A stretch of 64,000 nt of DNA from Verrucomicrobiaceae bacterium (lineage in GTDB: Bacteria; Verrucomicrobiota; Verrucomicrobiia; Verrucomicrobiales; Verrucomicrobiaceae), in NCBI GenBank assembly GCA_016795465.1, contig JAEUHK010000116.1, positions 52,393 through 116,392 on the forward strand, read 5' to 3'. Positions 1-8,669 of the stretch are shown here, piece after piece. Numbering within the stretch: position 1 is the first letter of the stretch; the number at the start of each line of letters is the position of its first letter. Under the pieces are notes generated by a model. The model ran no database searches. It saw nothing but the letters and a program-made list of their open reading frames with translations, and had not been told where the DNA came from. The position numbers and the translations under genes are program-made.

Positions 1-611
1 GTCCGAACACGGTCACATATTGCGCCCCATGCATCAATGCAGTCACGGATCTGTCCCTAAATGGGATATCTCAGAGCCTTCACGCCTTCGGTGGCCCTGA
101 TGGCTCCAAGTTCCGGTGCTTTGCTGGTTGGGACAAAAACTATGATTACTCCTTTATTCGCCCCGATCTCAGCCAGGCGGTGGATACGCTGGCCTTTGAT
201 ATGATTGTGGACCCGCAGGCCACGGCTCTCATTAGCAGCTTGAGTCTAGATTGGAAGCGTCCCTCGGTAAATTCGGTGAACTCGATTCAGGCGTCGATCT
301 TTTGGGAGGATAGCGCTGGCAATGTCCAGTATCGGACTTCCGGTGCTGTATCGCTGGCGAACATCGGTTCATGGAATCACTTGGATATGCAGTTCAACTC
401 CGGCTCCAGTGCATTCCCATCGAACCCGCTGGGTGCTGGCGAAACTTTCCATGTCGAACTGTATGCTTGGGGTGCTGAAGGAAGCACGCTCTACCTCGAC
501 AATATCAGTGTGAACGGGCAATGCGCCCCCATCCCTGAGCCCACCGGTGCCCTGCTGCTTGGCGCTGCGGGCATGATGATGCTTCTGCGTCGTCGCAATC
601 GTCAGCGCTGA
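1..611 (+). CDS. PEP-CTERM sorting-domain protein, 5' end cut by window
   Basis: The reading frame is open from the left edge (codons begin at base 3) to a TGA at 609-611, so the start lies outside the window; the GTG at 180 is internal. The C-terminus carries a classic PEP-CTERM tripartite signal: Pro-Glu-Pro at 534-542, a short hydrophobic helix rich in Leu, Ala and Met, and an Arg-rich tail (RRRNRQR). In this family the signal directs export and cleavage by an exosortase, usually leaving a surface or matrix protein. The visible upstream part looks like a beta-rich carbohydrate-binding-like domain, but I do not recognise a specific family. No exosortase gene is in the window. A strong terminator follows directly. 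Confidence 0.85.
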   Translation, partial: PNTVTYCAPCINAVTDLSLNGISQSLHAFGGPDGSKFRCFAGWDKNYDYSFIRPDLSQAVDTLAFDMIVDPQATALISSLSLDWKRPSVNSVNSIQASIFWEDSAGNVQYRTSGAVSLANIGSWNHLDMQFNSGSSAFPSNPLGAGETFHVELYAWGAEGSTLYLDNISVNGQCAPIPEPTGALLLGAAGMMMLLRRRNRQR

Positions 612-642
612 GGTTAAGTTTGTAGAAGAAGTTTCTTATCTC

Positions 643-674
643 AAAAGGCGGTGGAGTTATCCACCGCCTTTTTT
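643..674 (+). terminator. Rho-independent terminator after the PEP-CTERM gene
   Basis: A perfect 13-bp stem (643-655 with 660-672) encloses a 4-base loop and runs into T residues. It lies 32 bases after the PEP-CTERM stop codon and isolates that gene from the DUF1549 gene. Confidence 0.9.
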
Positions 675-712
675 ATGCCTGGCTCTGATGGCGCGGTTTT
701 TCGCAGTCCTTG

Positions 713-721
713 TGATATATT
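713..721 (+). promoter_or_regulatory. Possible extended -10 promoter for the DUF1549-DUF1501 pair
   Basis: TG-A-TATATT at 713-721 matches an extended -10 element with one mismatch and lies 27 bases before the ATG at 748, just downstream of the preceding terminator. No convincing -35 box is visible, which is acceptable for extended -10 promoters. This is a sequence-pattern call only. Confidence 0.35.
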
Positions 722-747
722 GAGTCGATTTTGGCGTAAATGCCGCC

Positions 748-3231
748 ATGAAGCGTCCCCTCGCCACCTCTCTTGCCTTCGTTTGCCTCACTTCCGCGGT
801 TGTCGCGGCCCCGCAGGTTCAGCCTGCTACCGCGGCCAAGGCGATCGACGCCATTCTGGCCGCCGATTGGAAGAAGCACAAACTCCAAGGCAACCCCGCG
901 ACGGACGACAATACCTTCGTCCGCCGCATCTACCTCGACACGATCGGCCGCATCCCGACCACCCGTGAGGCTGAGGCTTTCCTCAATGACAATGCCCCGG
1001 ACAAGCGTGCGAAGCTCATCGACAAGCTCCTCGCCTCCGAGGCCTATGTGCAGCACTTTTTCAACTACTGGGCCGATGTGCTCCGCCTCACCAGCAACGG
1101 CAACCAGACCGGTCAGATCACCGGCGCTGCCTATGCGAACTTCGTGAAACAGTCGCTCCGCGAGAACAAGCCGTATGACAAATTCGTCGCCGAGATGATC
1201 GCAGCGCAGGGCAAGGCCTGGGAGAATGGCGCCATCGGCTACTACATGCGTGACCGCGGCATGCCGCTCGACAACATGGCAAACACCACGCGCATCTTCC
1301 TCGGCACCCGCATCGAGTGCGCCCAGTGCCACAACCATCCCTTCGACAAATGGAGCCAGATGCAGTTCTTCAAAATGGCCGCCTTCACCTACGGCGTGCA
1401 GACACAAGACTACAATGGCGGCATCATGGGCGATGTGCGTGATCTGCTTCGCGAGCAGGAAGATGCCGCCCGTGCCGCCATCAAGGAACCTGAGCGTCCG
1501 AAGCGCCCGCAGATCAATGGCAAGATGACCAAAGAAGAGCGTGCCGCCGCCGAAAAGGCCTACACGGAAGCTTACAAAAAGTATGAGGCCGACATGAAGG
1601 TCGTGCAGGTGAAGCGCCGCGAGGTGCAGGAAAAGCTGCGCAAGGAGCAGCGAGGCTATCAGGAAGCCATGAACGACGTGCGTGACACCATGCGCTACAC
1701 CAGCGTGAGCACCCGCGATGCGAAGCTGACCCTGCCGCACGACTATCAGTATAGCGATGCGAAGCCCAAGTCGGTCGTCAGCGCAGGCACCATGATGGGC
1801 CACGAATGCGTCTGCCAGCCCGGCGAGACCCCGTTGCAAGCCTACGCCCGCTGGATGACCAGCCCGGAGAATCCGCGCTTCACCACCGTCATTGCGAATC
1901 GCCTGTGGAAGCGCGTTTTCGGCCTCGCCCTCATCGAGCCGCTCGACGAGCTCATGGACATGAGCGTGCCGATGGTGCCGGAAATGGAAAAGCACCTCGA
2001 AAAGCTCGTCATCGACCTCAAGTATGACATGAAGGCCGTCCTTCGCGTGCTTTACAACACCAAGGCCTACCAGGCGCAGGTCACCAAGCAGGAGTACGCG
2101 GCTGGCAGCACCTATCACTTCACCGGCCCGCTCCTTCGCCGCATGACCGCCGAGCAGATGTGGGACAGCTTTGTGACTCTCATCAATCCCAGCCCGGACA
2201 TGATCAACCAAGCGAATCGCGACGCCATGGAGCAGCGCATCCTCCAGGCGAAAAAGATCGCCGACAGCGTGGACGCTCTCACCCCCGAGCAAGCTCTCGA
2301 AGGCCTTCAGAAGGCCGCGAAGATCTATGGCATGAACCGTGAGCGCACCGAAGTGCAGCAGAAGCTTTACGCCGAAGCCCGCACGCAGTGGAAAGAAGCC
2401 CAGGACAAGGCCGAGGCCATGAAACCCGGCCCTGAGCAGGAAGCCGCCCTCGCCAAGGCCAAGGAATTCAAAGCCAAGTCCGACGCCATCCGCAGTGAGG
2501 TGAACCGCATTCAAAACGAAGGCCGCAAGGTCACCTACGCCGAGGTCATCACCACCGGTCAGAAGAAGCTCTTCGAGAAAGTCACAGGCAAGCCCTACCA
2601 GACCGTCGCCCTCAACACCAAAGGCGGCACCGAGGCCGCTCCAGCCATGATGGCGGGCGATTCCATGATGATGATGGCCAGCGGCGTCCGCACTGAAAAG
2701 GTCATCATCCCCGGCTACGACCGCAAAGAGCTCACCAAAGAGGAAAAAGAGGCCGTGAACGCCAAGCTCCGCGCCGCCTACGAAGAAGAGGCCGACTACT
2801 ACGGCATCACCGAGCCCAAGGAGCGCAAGCAATACGTCGCCACCCGCGAGCGCATGAGCCGCGACACGCTCCGCTCCGCCGAACTCGAAAGCCCTGCTCC
2901 TCGCGGCCATTACCTCCGCGAATTCGGCCAGAGCGACCGCGAGACCATCGAAAACGCCAACAACGAAGCCAGCGTGCCTCAAGCACTCGCCATGATGAAC
3001 GGCAGCCTCCTTCCGCAGCTCCTCGACCGGTTCAGCCAGCTCATGCTTACTGTCCGCAAGGCCCAGTATCCTGACGACAAAGTCGAGGCTGCCTACATGA
3101 CCATCCTCTCCCGCAAACCCACCGCGAACGAAAAAGCCGCCTGGCTCAAAGCCCAGGACAACGGTCTCCAGGACATCCAGGACCTCGTCTTCTCCCTCCT
3201 CAACACCCAGCAGTTCATCTTCATCCAATAA
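748..3231 (+). CDS. DUF1549/DUF1553 domain protein
   Basis: The 827-residue product begins with a signal peptide (about residues 1-21). A DUF1549 domain (about 33-220) carries the conserved CAQCHNHP motif at 191-198, a CxxCH haem-c-like motif typical of the family. DUF1553 segments follow from about 360 to the end. Residues 230-315 and about 480-600 are long charged, probably coiled-coil insertions, and residues 630-645 contain a cluster of Met residues. These proteins are abundant in Planctomycetota and Verrucomicrobiota and almost always precede a DUF1501 gene, as here. The biochemical role is not established; links to degradation of complex sulfated polysaccharides have been proposed. Export to the periplasm is likely. 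Confidence 0.9.
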   Translation: MKRPLATSLAFVCLTSAVVAAPQVQPATAAKAIDAILAADWKKHKLQGNPATDDNTFVRRIYLDTIGRIPTTREAEAFLNDNAPDKRAKLIDKLLASEAYVQHFFNYWADVLRLTSNGNQTGQITGAAYANFVKQSLRENKPYDKFVAEMIAAQGKAWENGAIGYYMRDRGMPLDNMANTTRIFLGTRIECAQCHNHPFDKWSQMQFFKMAAFTYGVQTQDYNGGIMGDVRDLLREQEDAARAAIKEPERPKRPQINGKMTKEERAAAEKAYTEAYKKYEADMKVVQVKRREVQEKLRKEQRGYQEAMNDVRDTMRYTSVSTRDAKLTLPHDYQYSDAKPKSVVSAGTMMGHECVCQPGETPLQAYARWMTSPENPRFTTVIANRLWKRVFGLALIEPLDELMDMSVPMVPEMEKHLEKLVIDLKYDMKAVLRVLYNTKAYQAQVTKQEYAAGSTYHFTGPLLRRMTAEQMWDSFVTLINPSPDMINQANRDAMEQRILQAKKIADSVDALTPEQALEGLQKAAKIYGMNRERTEVQQKLYAEARTQWKEAQDKAEAMKPGPEQEAALAKAKEFKAKSDAIRSEVNRIQNEGRKVTYAEVITTGQKKLFEKVTGKPYQTVALNTKGGTEAAPAMMAGDSMMMMASGVRTEKVIIPGYDRKELTKEEKEAVNAKLRAAYEEEADYYGITEPKERKQYVATRERMSRDTLRSAELESPAPRGHYLREFGQSDRETIENANNEASVPQALAMMNGSLLPQLLDRFSQLMLTVRKAQYPDDKVEAAYMTILSRKPTANEKAAWLKAQDNGLQDIQDLVFSLLNTQQFIFIQ

Positions 3232-3287
3232 CTGCCTGCCGTTTTCTCCAGCAAGAACAGACAAACAACAACACACCACGCGCCTCC

Positions 3288-4592
3288 ATGAAACAAGAGC
3301 TCGCCTCCAAACTCCTCCGCTCCGGCGAAATCAGCCGCCGTGACTTCGCCGCGAAAACTGCGTCGTCGCTCCTCGGTGTCGGACTTCTCGGCAACTCGCT
3401 CGCCAGCAAATCCTTCGCCGCTTTTGAGGGCTCTTCGAAGCTTCGTCAGGCCGCCACCGCCAAGAATGTCATCTATCTCTACATGAGCGGCGGCCAGTCC
3501 CACATGGACACCTGGGACGTGAAGGAAGGCGTCGAAACCGCCGGCCCCACGAAGCCCATCAAGACCAGCGCCGATGGCGTTCGCATCTCCGAATACCTGC
3601 CAAACACGGCCAAGCACATGCATCACGGCACCATCGTGAACTCCCTCACCTCCACGCAGGGCGCTCACGAGCAGGGGAACTACATCATGCACACCAGCTA
3701 TGAGCTGCGCGGCACCATCCGCCACCCCGCGATGGGTGCCTGGCTGAACGTGTTCCAGGGCGGCGGCAACAGCACCCTGCCGAACTTCGTCTTCGTCGGC
3801 AATGACAGCCGCCATCCCGGCGCGGGCTTCTTCCCCGCCGCGCAGGCCCCGCTGTTCGTCTCCAATCCGGAAAACGGCCTCAAGAACATCAAGAACAGCC
3901 AGCCTGAGAAGCTGCAGGCTCGCATGGCCCTCGCCGACGAGCTCGACAAGGACTTCCGCACCACCTTCGCCCATCGCAACGTCAAGGCCTATGCCGACAT
4001 GTATGACGATGCCATGGCCATGATGAAGTCCGAAGACCTCAAGGCCTTCGACCTCACCGAGGAAGCCAGCGACATCCGCGCCGCCTACGGCAAGGAAGCC
4101 TTCGGCCAGGGCTGCTTGCTCGCCCGTCGTCTTGTCGAGCGCGGCGTGCGCTTCGTCGAGGTCTCCCTCGGCGGCTGGGACACGCACAACGCCAACTTCG
4201 TCGCCGTGCCCGAGCGTTGTGAAACGCTCGACAAGGGCCTCTCCGCCCTCCTCAACGACCTCCATCTCCGCGGCATGCTCCAGGACACGCTCGTCGTCGT
4301 CACCACGGAGTTCGGCCGCACGCCCGACATCAATCAGAATGTCGGCCGCGACCACTATCCGAAGGCCTTCTCCGCCGTCATGTTCGGCGGCGGCGTCAAA
4401 GGTGGCTACGTGCACGGCAAGACCGACAAGGAAGGCCGCGAGGTCGTCGAGGACAAAGTCAAGGTGCCGGACTTCAACGCCACCATCGCCTACGCCCTCG
4501 GTCTCCCGCTCGACCAGGTCATCTACAGCCCCAGCAAGCGCCCCTTCACCATTGCCGACAAAGGCCAGCCGGTCACGAGCGTGTTTGTTTGA
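3288..4592 (+). CDS. DUF1501 family protein, Tat-exported
   Basis: The 434-residue protein starts with a twin-arginine signal (SRRDF at residues 16-20 followed by a hydrophobic stretch), so it is probably exported folded. The body matches the DUF1501 family, which belongs to the alkaline phosphatase/sulfatase-like fold: note YMSGGQSHMDTWD near the start, GGWDTHN in the middle and TTEFGRTPD near the C-terminus. The gene lies 56 bases after the DUF1549/DUF1553 gene. The pairing is the standard one for these families and suggests joint action in the periplasm. Substrate unknown. A strong terminator follows. Confidence 0.9.
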   Translation: MKQELASKLLRSGEISRRDFAAKTASSLLGVGLLGNSLASKSFAAFEGSSKLRQAATAKNVIYLYMSGGQSHMDTWDVKEGVETAGPTKPIKTSADGVRISEYLPNTAKHMHHGTIVNSLTSTQGAHEQGNYIMHTSYELRGTIRHPAMGAWLNVFQGGGNSTLPNFVFVGNDSRHPGAGFFPAAQAPLFVSNPENGLKNIKNSQPEKLQARMALADELDKDFRTTFAHRNVKAYADMYDDAMAMMKSEDLKAFDLTEEASDIRAAYGKEAFGQGCLLARRLVERGVRFVEVSLGGWDTHNANFVAVPERCETLDKGLSALLNDLHLRGMLQDTLVVVTTEFGRTPDINQNVGRDHYPKAFSAVMFGGGVKGGYVHGKTDKEGREVVEDKVKVPDFNATIAYALGLPLDQVIYSPSKRPFTIADKGQPVTSVFV

Positions 4593-4610
4593 TGCTTCAA
4601 CAACTCACAA

Positions 4611-4643
4611 AAAGGCGCGGAGGCATCCTCCGCGCCTTTTTTA
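4611..4643 (+). terminator. Rho-independent terminator after the DUF1501 gene
   Basis: A 14-bp perfect stem (4611-4624 with 4628-4641) closes a 3-base loop and continues in a T tract. It ends the DUF1549-DUF1501 transcription unit. Confidence 0.9.
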
Positions 4644-4765
4644 TTGGCTGATGAAAAGCAGCGACCGCGGGATCAAAAGCAATGGCCTGTGAAACTACTT
4701 CTGGACGGGATTTGAGGATTGAAGCAGAACAACATGCAATGGTCTTTCTGCACCGAATTCAACGC

Positions 4766-4960
4766 ATGGCGTCTGCCTCGAAACTGTGGCTGTGCATGCT
4801 GCTGCTGGTGACTGGAACCTCCTGCCGCAACTTGTCGGAAAATGCGGACGAGGCGTGGCGATGGCTTGATCCGGTTGGGCACCGGCGATTTCACCGGGAG
4901 AAGTATTACCCGAATGAACGGCGGATGGGGTTGAGGATGCCGGAACCGAAGGATGATTGA
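4766..4960 (+). CDS. Small putative lipoprotein
   Basis: From the ATG at 4766 the product is 64 residues, with a lipoprotein-type signal: a hydrophobic core followed by LVTGTSC, giving a candidate lipobox Cys at residue 20. The mature part is short and basic, with Trp- and Arg-rich stretches. Upstream in-frame ATGs at 4682 and 4739 exist, but only the 4766 start gives a normal-length signal peptide; no clear ribosome-binding site decides it. The stop codon abuts the stop of the convergent LysM gene. I do not recognise the family. Confidence 0.55.
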   Translation: MASASKLWLCMLLLVTGTSCRNLSENADEAWRWLDPVGHRRFHREKYYPNERRMGLRMPEPKDD

Positions 4961-6286
4961 TCAGCGTCCGACGGCGACAGCCCCAAAAGCGGGCACCATG
5001 ATCTCATCGCCCGCGTTGAGTTTCGTGGTGGGCTGGAGGTGGTTGATCTCGCGGATACGGGCAGGTGTGGTGCTGAACTGGGAGGCAATGCTGTCGATGC
5101 TGTCAGTGGCATCGACGCGATAGGCGAGCACGCCGCGATGGCTGTCGGATGAAGAAGTGGTATTGGCGGCGGGCTTGGGAGGTGCCGAGGCCGTCTGGGA
5201 GGGCAGGGGAACGCTTGGTGGCGGCGGCATGCCATCGGGAAGACCCACGCCGGGCATGGGCACGGTGTCGTCAGAAGCCGGTGCGATGGGCTTGGGCGTC
5301 GATTTGGGCTTCGAAGAGGTGATCGTGCGTGAAGGAGACTTGCCTCCCGGAAGGATTAGCCGCTGGCCGACGATCACTTTGTTGGCGTCCTTGATGCCGT
5401 TGAGAGCGGCGAGATTGGCGGTGCTGGTGCCATGGCGGATGGCGATGGCTTTGAGGCTGTCGCCGGGGCGCACGGTGTAGGTGCCGCTGCTGCTCGTTTG
5501 CGTTTGCACGGGGGCGGAGTCCACGCGGGTGTTCTTGCCAGGAATGACGATACGAGAGCCGGGAACGAGGCCGCCGCCGAAATCGACCCGTGGATTGGCC
5601 TCCATGAGAGCTGTGCGACTGACGTTGTATTTCTTGGCGATGGTGCTGGAGGTGTCTCCGGGGCGCACATCATGGTAGTAAGGTTTGTAGGTGGCCTTCG
5701 TGGTGGTGGAAGAACCGTGCGGGCCGGGGATTTGAAGCTGCTGACCGATTATCACCGTGTCGCTCTTCATGCGGTTGAGCTGGATGATGTCGCCGGGGCT
5801 GACGCGGTGGCGGCTGGCGATGGCCCACAGGCTGTCGCCTGGCTTCACAACGTAGGTGGTGTGAGAGCGAAGGCTGGCGGAAGAACTGTCGTAGTTCGCC
5901 AGAACGGAGCTGCCCTTGATGCCGGACACGTCTTTTTCGAGCTTCCGGATGCGCGAGTCCTGCTCGTGGTCATTGGCTGCCAGCCTGGCCACTTGGAGGG
6001 AAAGGTCGTTGGGCAGCGGGCCATATTGCGGCGCAGCAGGCGCCGGAGTGCGCCGCGGAGCTGTCGTGGTGCGTGGCGGAGTGGATGCCTGCCGCTGCTG
6101 TTGCGGTGCTGTGGTCTGCCGCTGCTGTGGGGGAGGTGAAAGCGTGCCGTAGCCCGGAGGCGGCGGCTGCATGTAGGTGTAGCTGCTGGGAAGATTGCCG
6201 GCGGGCTGGCCGAAGAGTGCGGGAGCCGTGGTGGCGACCAGAGCGAAGGTGTAGCCGAGAGATGGGAAGAGCGGCAAGTGCTTCAT
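4961..6286 (-). CDS. Secreted protein with four LysM domains
   Basis: The 441-residue product has a signal peptide (about 1-26), a Pro/Gln/Thr-rich linker, a short charged helix (about 92-125), and four LysM peptidoglycan-binding repeats at about 144-187, 204-249, 269-313 and 388-432. The first three repeats have the usual PGD(S/T) motif; the last has ATDS instead and is the most divergent. A Pro/Ser-rich linker separates repeats three and four. No catalytic domain is visible, so it is probably a cell-wall-bound scaffold or adaptor. It is divergent from the amidase at 6380, with an AT-rich spacer between them, which suggests co-regulation of a cell-wall pair. Confidence 0.88.
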   Translation of the reverse strand: MKHLPLFPSLGYTFALVATTAPALFGQPAGNLPSSYTYMQPPPPGYGTLSPPPQQRQTTAPQQQRQASTPPRTTTAPRRTPAPAAPQYGPLPNDLSLQVARLAANDHEQDSRIRKLEKDVSGIKGSSVLANYDSSSASLRSHTTYVVKPGDSLWAIASRHRVSPGDIIQLNRMKSDTVIIGQQLQIPGPHGSSTTTKATYKPYYHDVRPGDTSSTIAKKYNVSRTALMEANPRVDFGGGLVPGSRIVIPGKNTRVDSAPVQTQTSSSGTYTVRPGDSLKAIAIRHGTSTANLAALNGIKDANKVIVGQRLILPGGKSPSRTITSSKPKSTPKPIAPASDDTVPMPGVGLPDGMPPPPSVPLPSQTASAPPKPAANTTSSSDSHRGVLAYRVDATDSIDSIASQFSTTPARIREINHLQPTTKLNAGDEIMVPAFGAVAVGR

Positions 6287-6379
6287 AATGTGGTTATTTT
6301 AGAATTTCGGGTTGTTAAATCAATAAAATATTTTAGAAGTCTGAATAAAATTTTGAAATTTCCTCGTCCAGTTGTGCTC
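6287..6379. promoter_or_regulatory. AT-rich divergent spacer between LysM and amidase genes
   Basis: This 93-base spacer is strikingly AT-rich compared with the surrounding GC-rich DNA and separates two divergent genes. It must hold the promoters of both, but I cannot place -35/-10 pairs with confidence. If the amidase started at the upstream ATG (6278) it would run through this region, which is why I prefer the later start. Confidence 0.5.
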
Positions 6380-7120
6380 ATGCTGCAGGTCATCGGTTCC
6401 TTCGGAGCCCTGACGGGAGGAATTCTCTCTCTGATGCTCCTCCAGCATCAAGTGGCCACGCTGGAGCGGCCTCGAGTGGACCCCTGGGATAGTAAAACGC
6501 AAAAAATCCCACTGGTGCTGGTGGATGCCGGCCATGGCGGCCATGACGGAGGCGCGGTGGCCAATGGCGGCATCGAGAAGCATCTGACGCTCGACATTGC
6601 CCGAAGAGTCCGGGATGAGCTGCTGGCGGCGGGTTTGCGGGTCGTCATGACACGCGAGAAAGATGCCTTTTTGCCCTTGGAGGAGCGTGCGGCACTGACG
6701 GAGAGGCTTGGGGCCGCGGCGTTTGTGAGCGTGCACATCAACACGGATGGCTCTGGCTCGGAAGCGGAGGGTTTGGAGACCTATTTTGCCGGAAAGCCGT
6801 CGCTGGCTGTGAGGCGAAAAACGGGCGTGACGGGTGAAAACGAGCTGATGAGCGAAAAACTGGCCACGCTGGTCCAGCGCTGCGCCTGTGATGAAGCTCA
6901 AGCGGGCAATCGAGGCACGAAACAGCGGGATTATGTGGTGATTGAGGAGGCTCGATGCCCGGCGGTGCTGGTGGAATGCGGCTTTTTGACGAACATCGAC
7001 GAGGCTCGCAGGCTAAAGGACAGGGCACATCAGGAAAAACTGGCCCGGGGCATCGCTTCCGGCGTGAAACTCTTCCTGCAATCTAAGCCGGCCATCGCGG
7101 CGGTGCTGGCGGAGAAATGA
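6380..7120 (+). CDS. N-acetylmuramoyl-L-alanine amidase (Amidase_3)
   Basis: From the ATG at 6380 the product is 246 residues, with an N-terminal hydrophobic segment (about 1-22) acting as signal or anchor. The Amidase_3 domain shows the zinc ligands His52 (in DAGHGGHDGG), Glu66 and His119 (in SVHIN), and the catalytic Glu199 (in VECGFLTN). It should cleave the amide bond between muramic acid and the stem peptide in periplasmic peptidoglycan. A longer frame from 6278 would overlap the divergent LysM gene and cross the AT-rich promoter region. The LysM neighbour may help to target or regulate it. Confidence 0.9.
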   Translation: MLQVIGSFGALTGGILSLMLLQHQVATLERPRVDPWDSKTQKIPLVLVDAGHGGHDGGAVANGGIEKHLTLDIARRVRDELLAAGLRVVMTREKDAFLPLEERAALTERLGAAAFVSVHINTDGSGSEAEGLETYFAGKPSLAVRRKTGVTGENELMSEKLATLVQRCACDEAQAGNRGTKQRDYVVIEEARCPAVLVECGFLTNIDEARRLKDRAHQEKLARGIASGVKLFLQSKPAIAAVLAEK

Positions 7121-7159
7121 CCGTGGCATGGTGGCGGGGTTGCTGCTAGGAACAGGCGC

Positions 7160-7930
7160 TTGTCCGCCCCTATCGCTACCTCTTCGCCCGAAATCTCACG
7201 CCGCGTCTTTTGGACCGTCGTTCTGCTACTGGCTGTCTCGGCGGGGCTTTACGCCATGTTTTCGGCGGTGGACTATCGCTGGAACTGGTCGGGCGTCTGG
7301 AAGTATCGCGGCCAGTTCATGCAGGGTTGGCTGACGACGCTCGGGCTGTCTCTGGCTGCCATGATCGTGAGCGTGGTGGCGGGCTTTTTGATGATGCTGG
7401 GTTGCCGGGCTACCTGGATGCCCGTGCGCTTGTTTTGCGGTGGCGTGGTGGAACTGGTGCGTGGCTCGCCGCTGCTCGTGCAGCTCTTGATAGGCTACTA
7501 CATCATCGCGGAGGCGCTGCATGCGGGCTTTCCGATGCTGGTGGGCATCGTTTTGTTGGGCAGCTTTCATGCGGCATATCTGGCGGAGATCTTTCGCGGT
7601 GCGGTGGAGAGCATCGGCGCCTCGCAAATCGAAGCGGCAAGGGCCGTGGGCTTTGATCGGGCGCAGACTTATCGTTTCGTCATCGTGCCGCAGGCCATGC
7701 GCCGGGCCTTACCGGGCACGACGGGCCAGCTCGTGTCGCTGCTGAAAGACTCCTCGCTGCTCTCGGTGATCGGCATCGAGGAACTTGTGCAGAAGGTGAA
7801 GGTCATGAACGCGGCCAGCTATGCGCCGTTGGAAGGTTATCTGCCTTTGGCGGCGGCTTATTTGATCGTGACGCTGCCGCTGGCTCGGCTGGCTCGCGGT
7901 TTGGAAAGGAGGTTCGCGTATGAAACTTGA
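7160..7930 (+). CDS. Polar amino acid ABC transporter permease
   Basis: The 256-residue inner-membrane protein matches the His/Glu/Gln/Arg/opine permease family. It has several membrane segments and the cytoplasmic EAA loop (EAARAVGFDRAQTYRF) that docks the ATPase. The likely start is TTG at 7160, preceded by AGGAAC. The gene overlaps the ATPase gene by 11 bases, so the two are translationally coupled. No periplasmic substrate-binding protein gene is nearby, and the permease itself shows no fused binding domain; the binding protein must be encoded elsewhere. Exact amino acid specificity cannot be read from the sequence. Confidence 0.88.
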   Translation: MSAPIATSSPEISRRVFWTVVLLLAVSAGLYAMFSAVDYRWNWSGVWKYRGQFMQGWLTTLGLSLAAMIVSVVAGFLMMLGCRATWMPVRLFCGGVVELVRGSPLLVQLLIGYYIIAEALHAGFPMLVGIVLLGSFHAAYLAEIFRGAVESIGASQIEAARAVGFDRAQTYRFVIVPQAMRRALPGTTGQLVSLLKDSSLLSVIGIEELVQKVKVMNAASYAPLEGYLPLAAAYLIVTLPLARLARGLERRFAYET

Positions 7931-8660
7931 AGCGACGGGCCTGGTGAAGCGATACGGCGCTCACGCCGCCCTTGATGGAGCCGCTTTTTCGACCGGCGAG
8001 CATGAAGCGCGAGTCATTGCACTGCTGGGCCCATCTGGAGGCGGGAAATCCACGCTGCTGCGAGTGCTCGGTTGCCTGCTGGTGCCTGATGAAGGTCGCG
8101 TGAGCCTCGACGGTCGCGATCTGCCGCGTGATGAGGACGGGGCCATGCGAGAGCGGCGTGGCAACGGCTTCGTTTTCCAAGGCTACAATCTCTTTCCTCA
8201 TCTCACGGCCTTCCAAAACATCACGCTGCCATTGCAGGAAGTGCATGGCATGTCCGCAGTGCAAGCGGGGCAGCGAGCGCTCGAATTGCTGCATCGGCTG
8301 GGGCTTGAAGGTCACGAGCACAAGCGCCCTTCGCAGCTTTCCGGTGGTCAGCAGCAGCGGGCGGCCATCGCACGAGCTTTGGCCCCGCGACCGAAGCTTC
8401 TGCTGCTCGATGAACCTACCTCGGCACTGGATCCCGTGATGACGGGCGAGGTGCTGGATGTGATCCGCGAACTCGCCGAAGGCGGTCAAAGCATCGTGCT
8501 GGCCACGCATGAGATCAGCTTTGCCAGGAAGGTGGCGGATCACGTGGTCTTCCTCGCGGGGGGAAAGGCGCTCGAGTGCTCGACAGCCACTGAATTCTTC
8601 CAACAGCCTCGATCCGAGCTTGCTCGGCAGTATCTCGAAGGCCTTTCGCGTTACCGCTGA
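7920..8660 (+). CDS. Polar amino acid ABC transporter ATP-binding protein
   Basis: The 246-residue ATPase is complete: Walker A GPSGGGKST at 37-45, Q-loop Gln87, signature LSGGQQQR at 140-147, Walker B LLLLDEP at 160-166 and switch His197. It resembles GlnQ/HisP-type subunits. A strong GGAGG site just before the ATG supports this start, and the start lies inside the end of the permease gene. The two products should form the membrane core of an amino acid importer. Confidence 0.9.
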   Translation: MKLEATGLVKRYGAHAALDGAAFSTGEHEARVIALLGPSGGGKSTLLRVLGCLLVPDEGRVSLDGRDLPRDEDGAMRERRGNGFVFQGYNLFPHLTAFQNITLPLQEVHGMSAVQAGQRALELLHRLGLEGHEHKRPSQLSGGQQQRAAIARALAPRPKLLLLDEPTSALDPVMTGEVLDVIRELAEGGQSIVLATHEISFARKVADHVVFLAGGKALECSTATEFFQQPRSELARQYLEGLSRYR

Positions 8661-8669
8661 GGCTGCGTT

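Noticed and set aside
673..3279. Long open frame on the minus strand opposite the DUF1549 gene
   Set aside because: Its product is a repetitive Val/Gly/Leu/His-rich sequence with no domain, and the plus strand encodes a clear family protein with a terminator and promoter on either side. Long antisense frames are expected with this GC-rich codon use. The same applies opposite gmd-fcl (51628-53553), opposite 34464-36872 and opposite 62151-63227.
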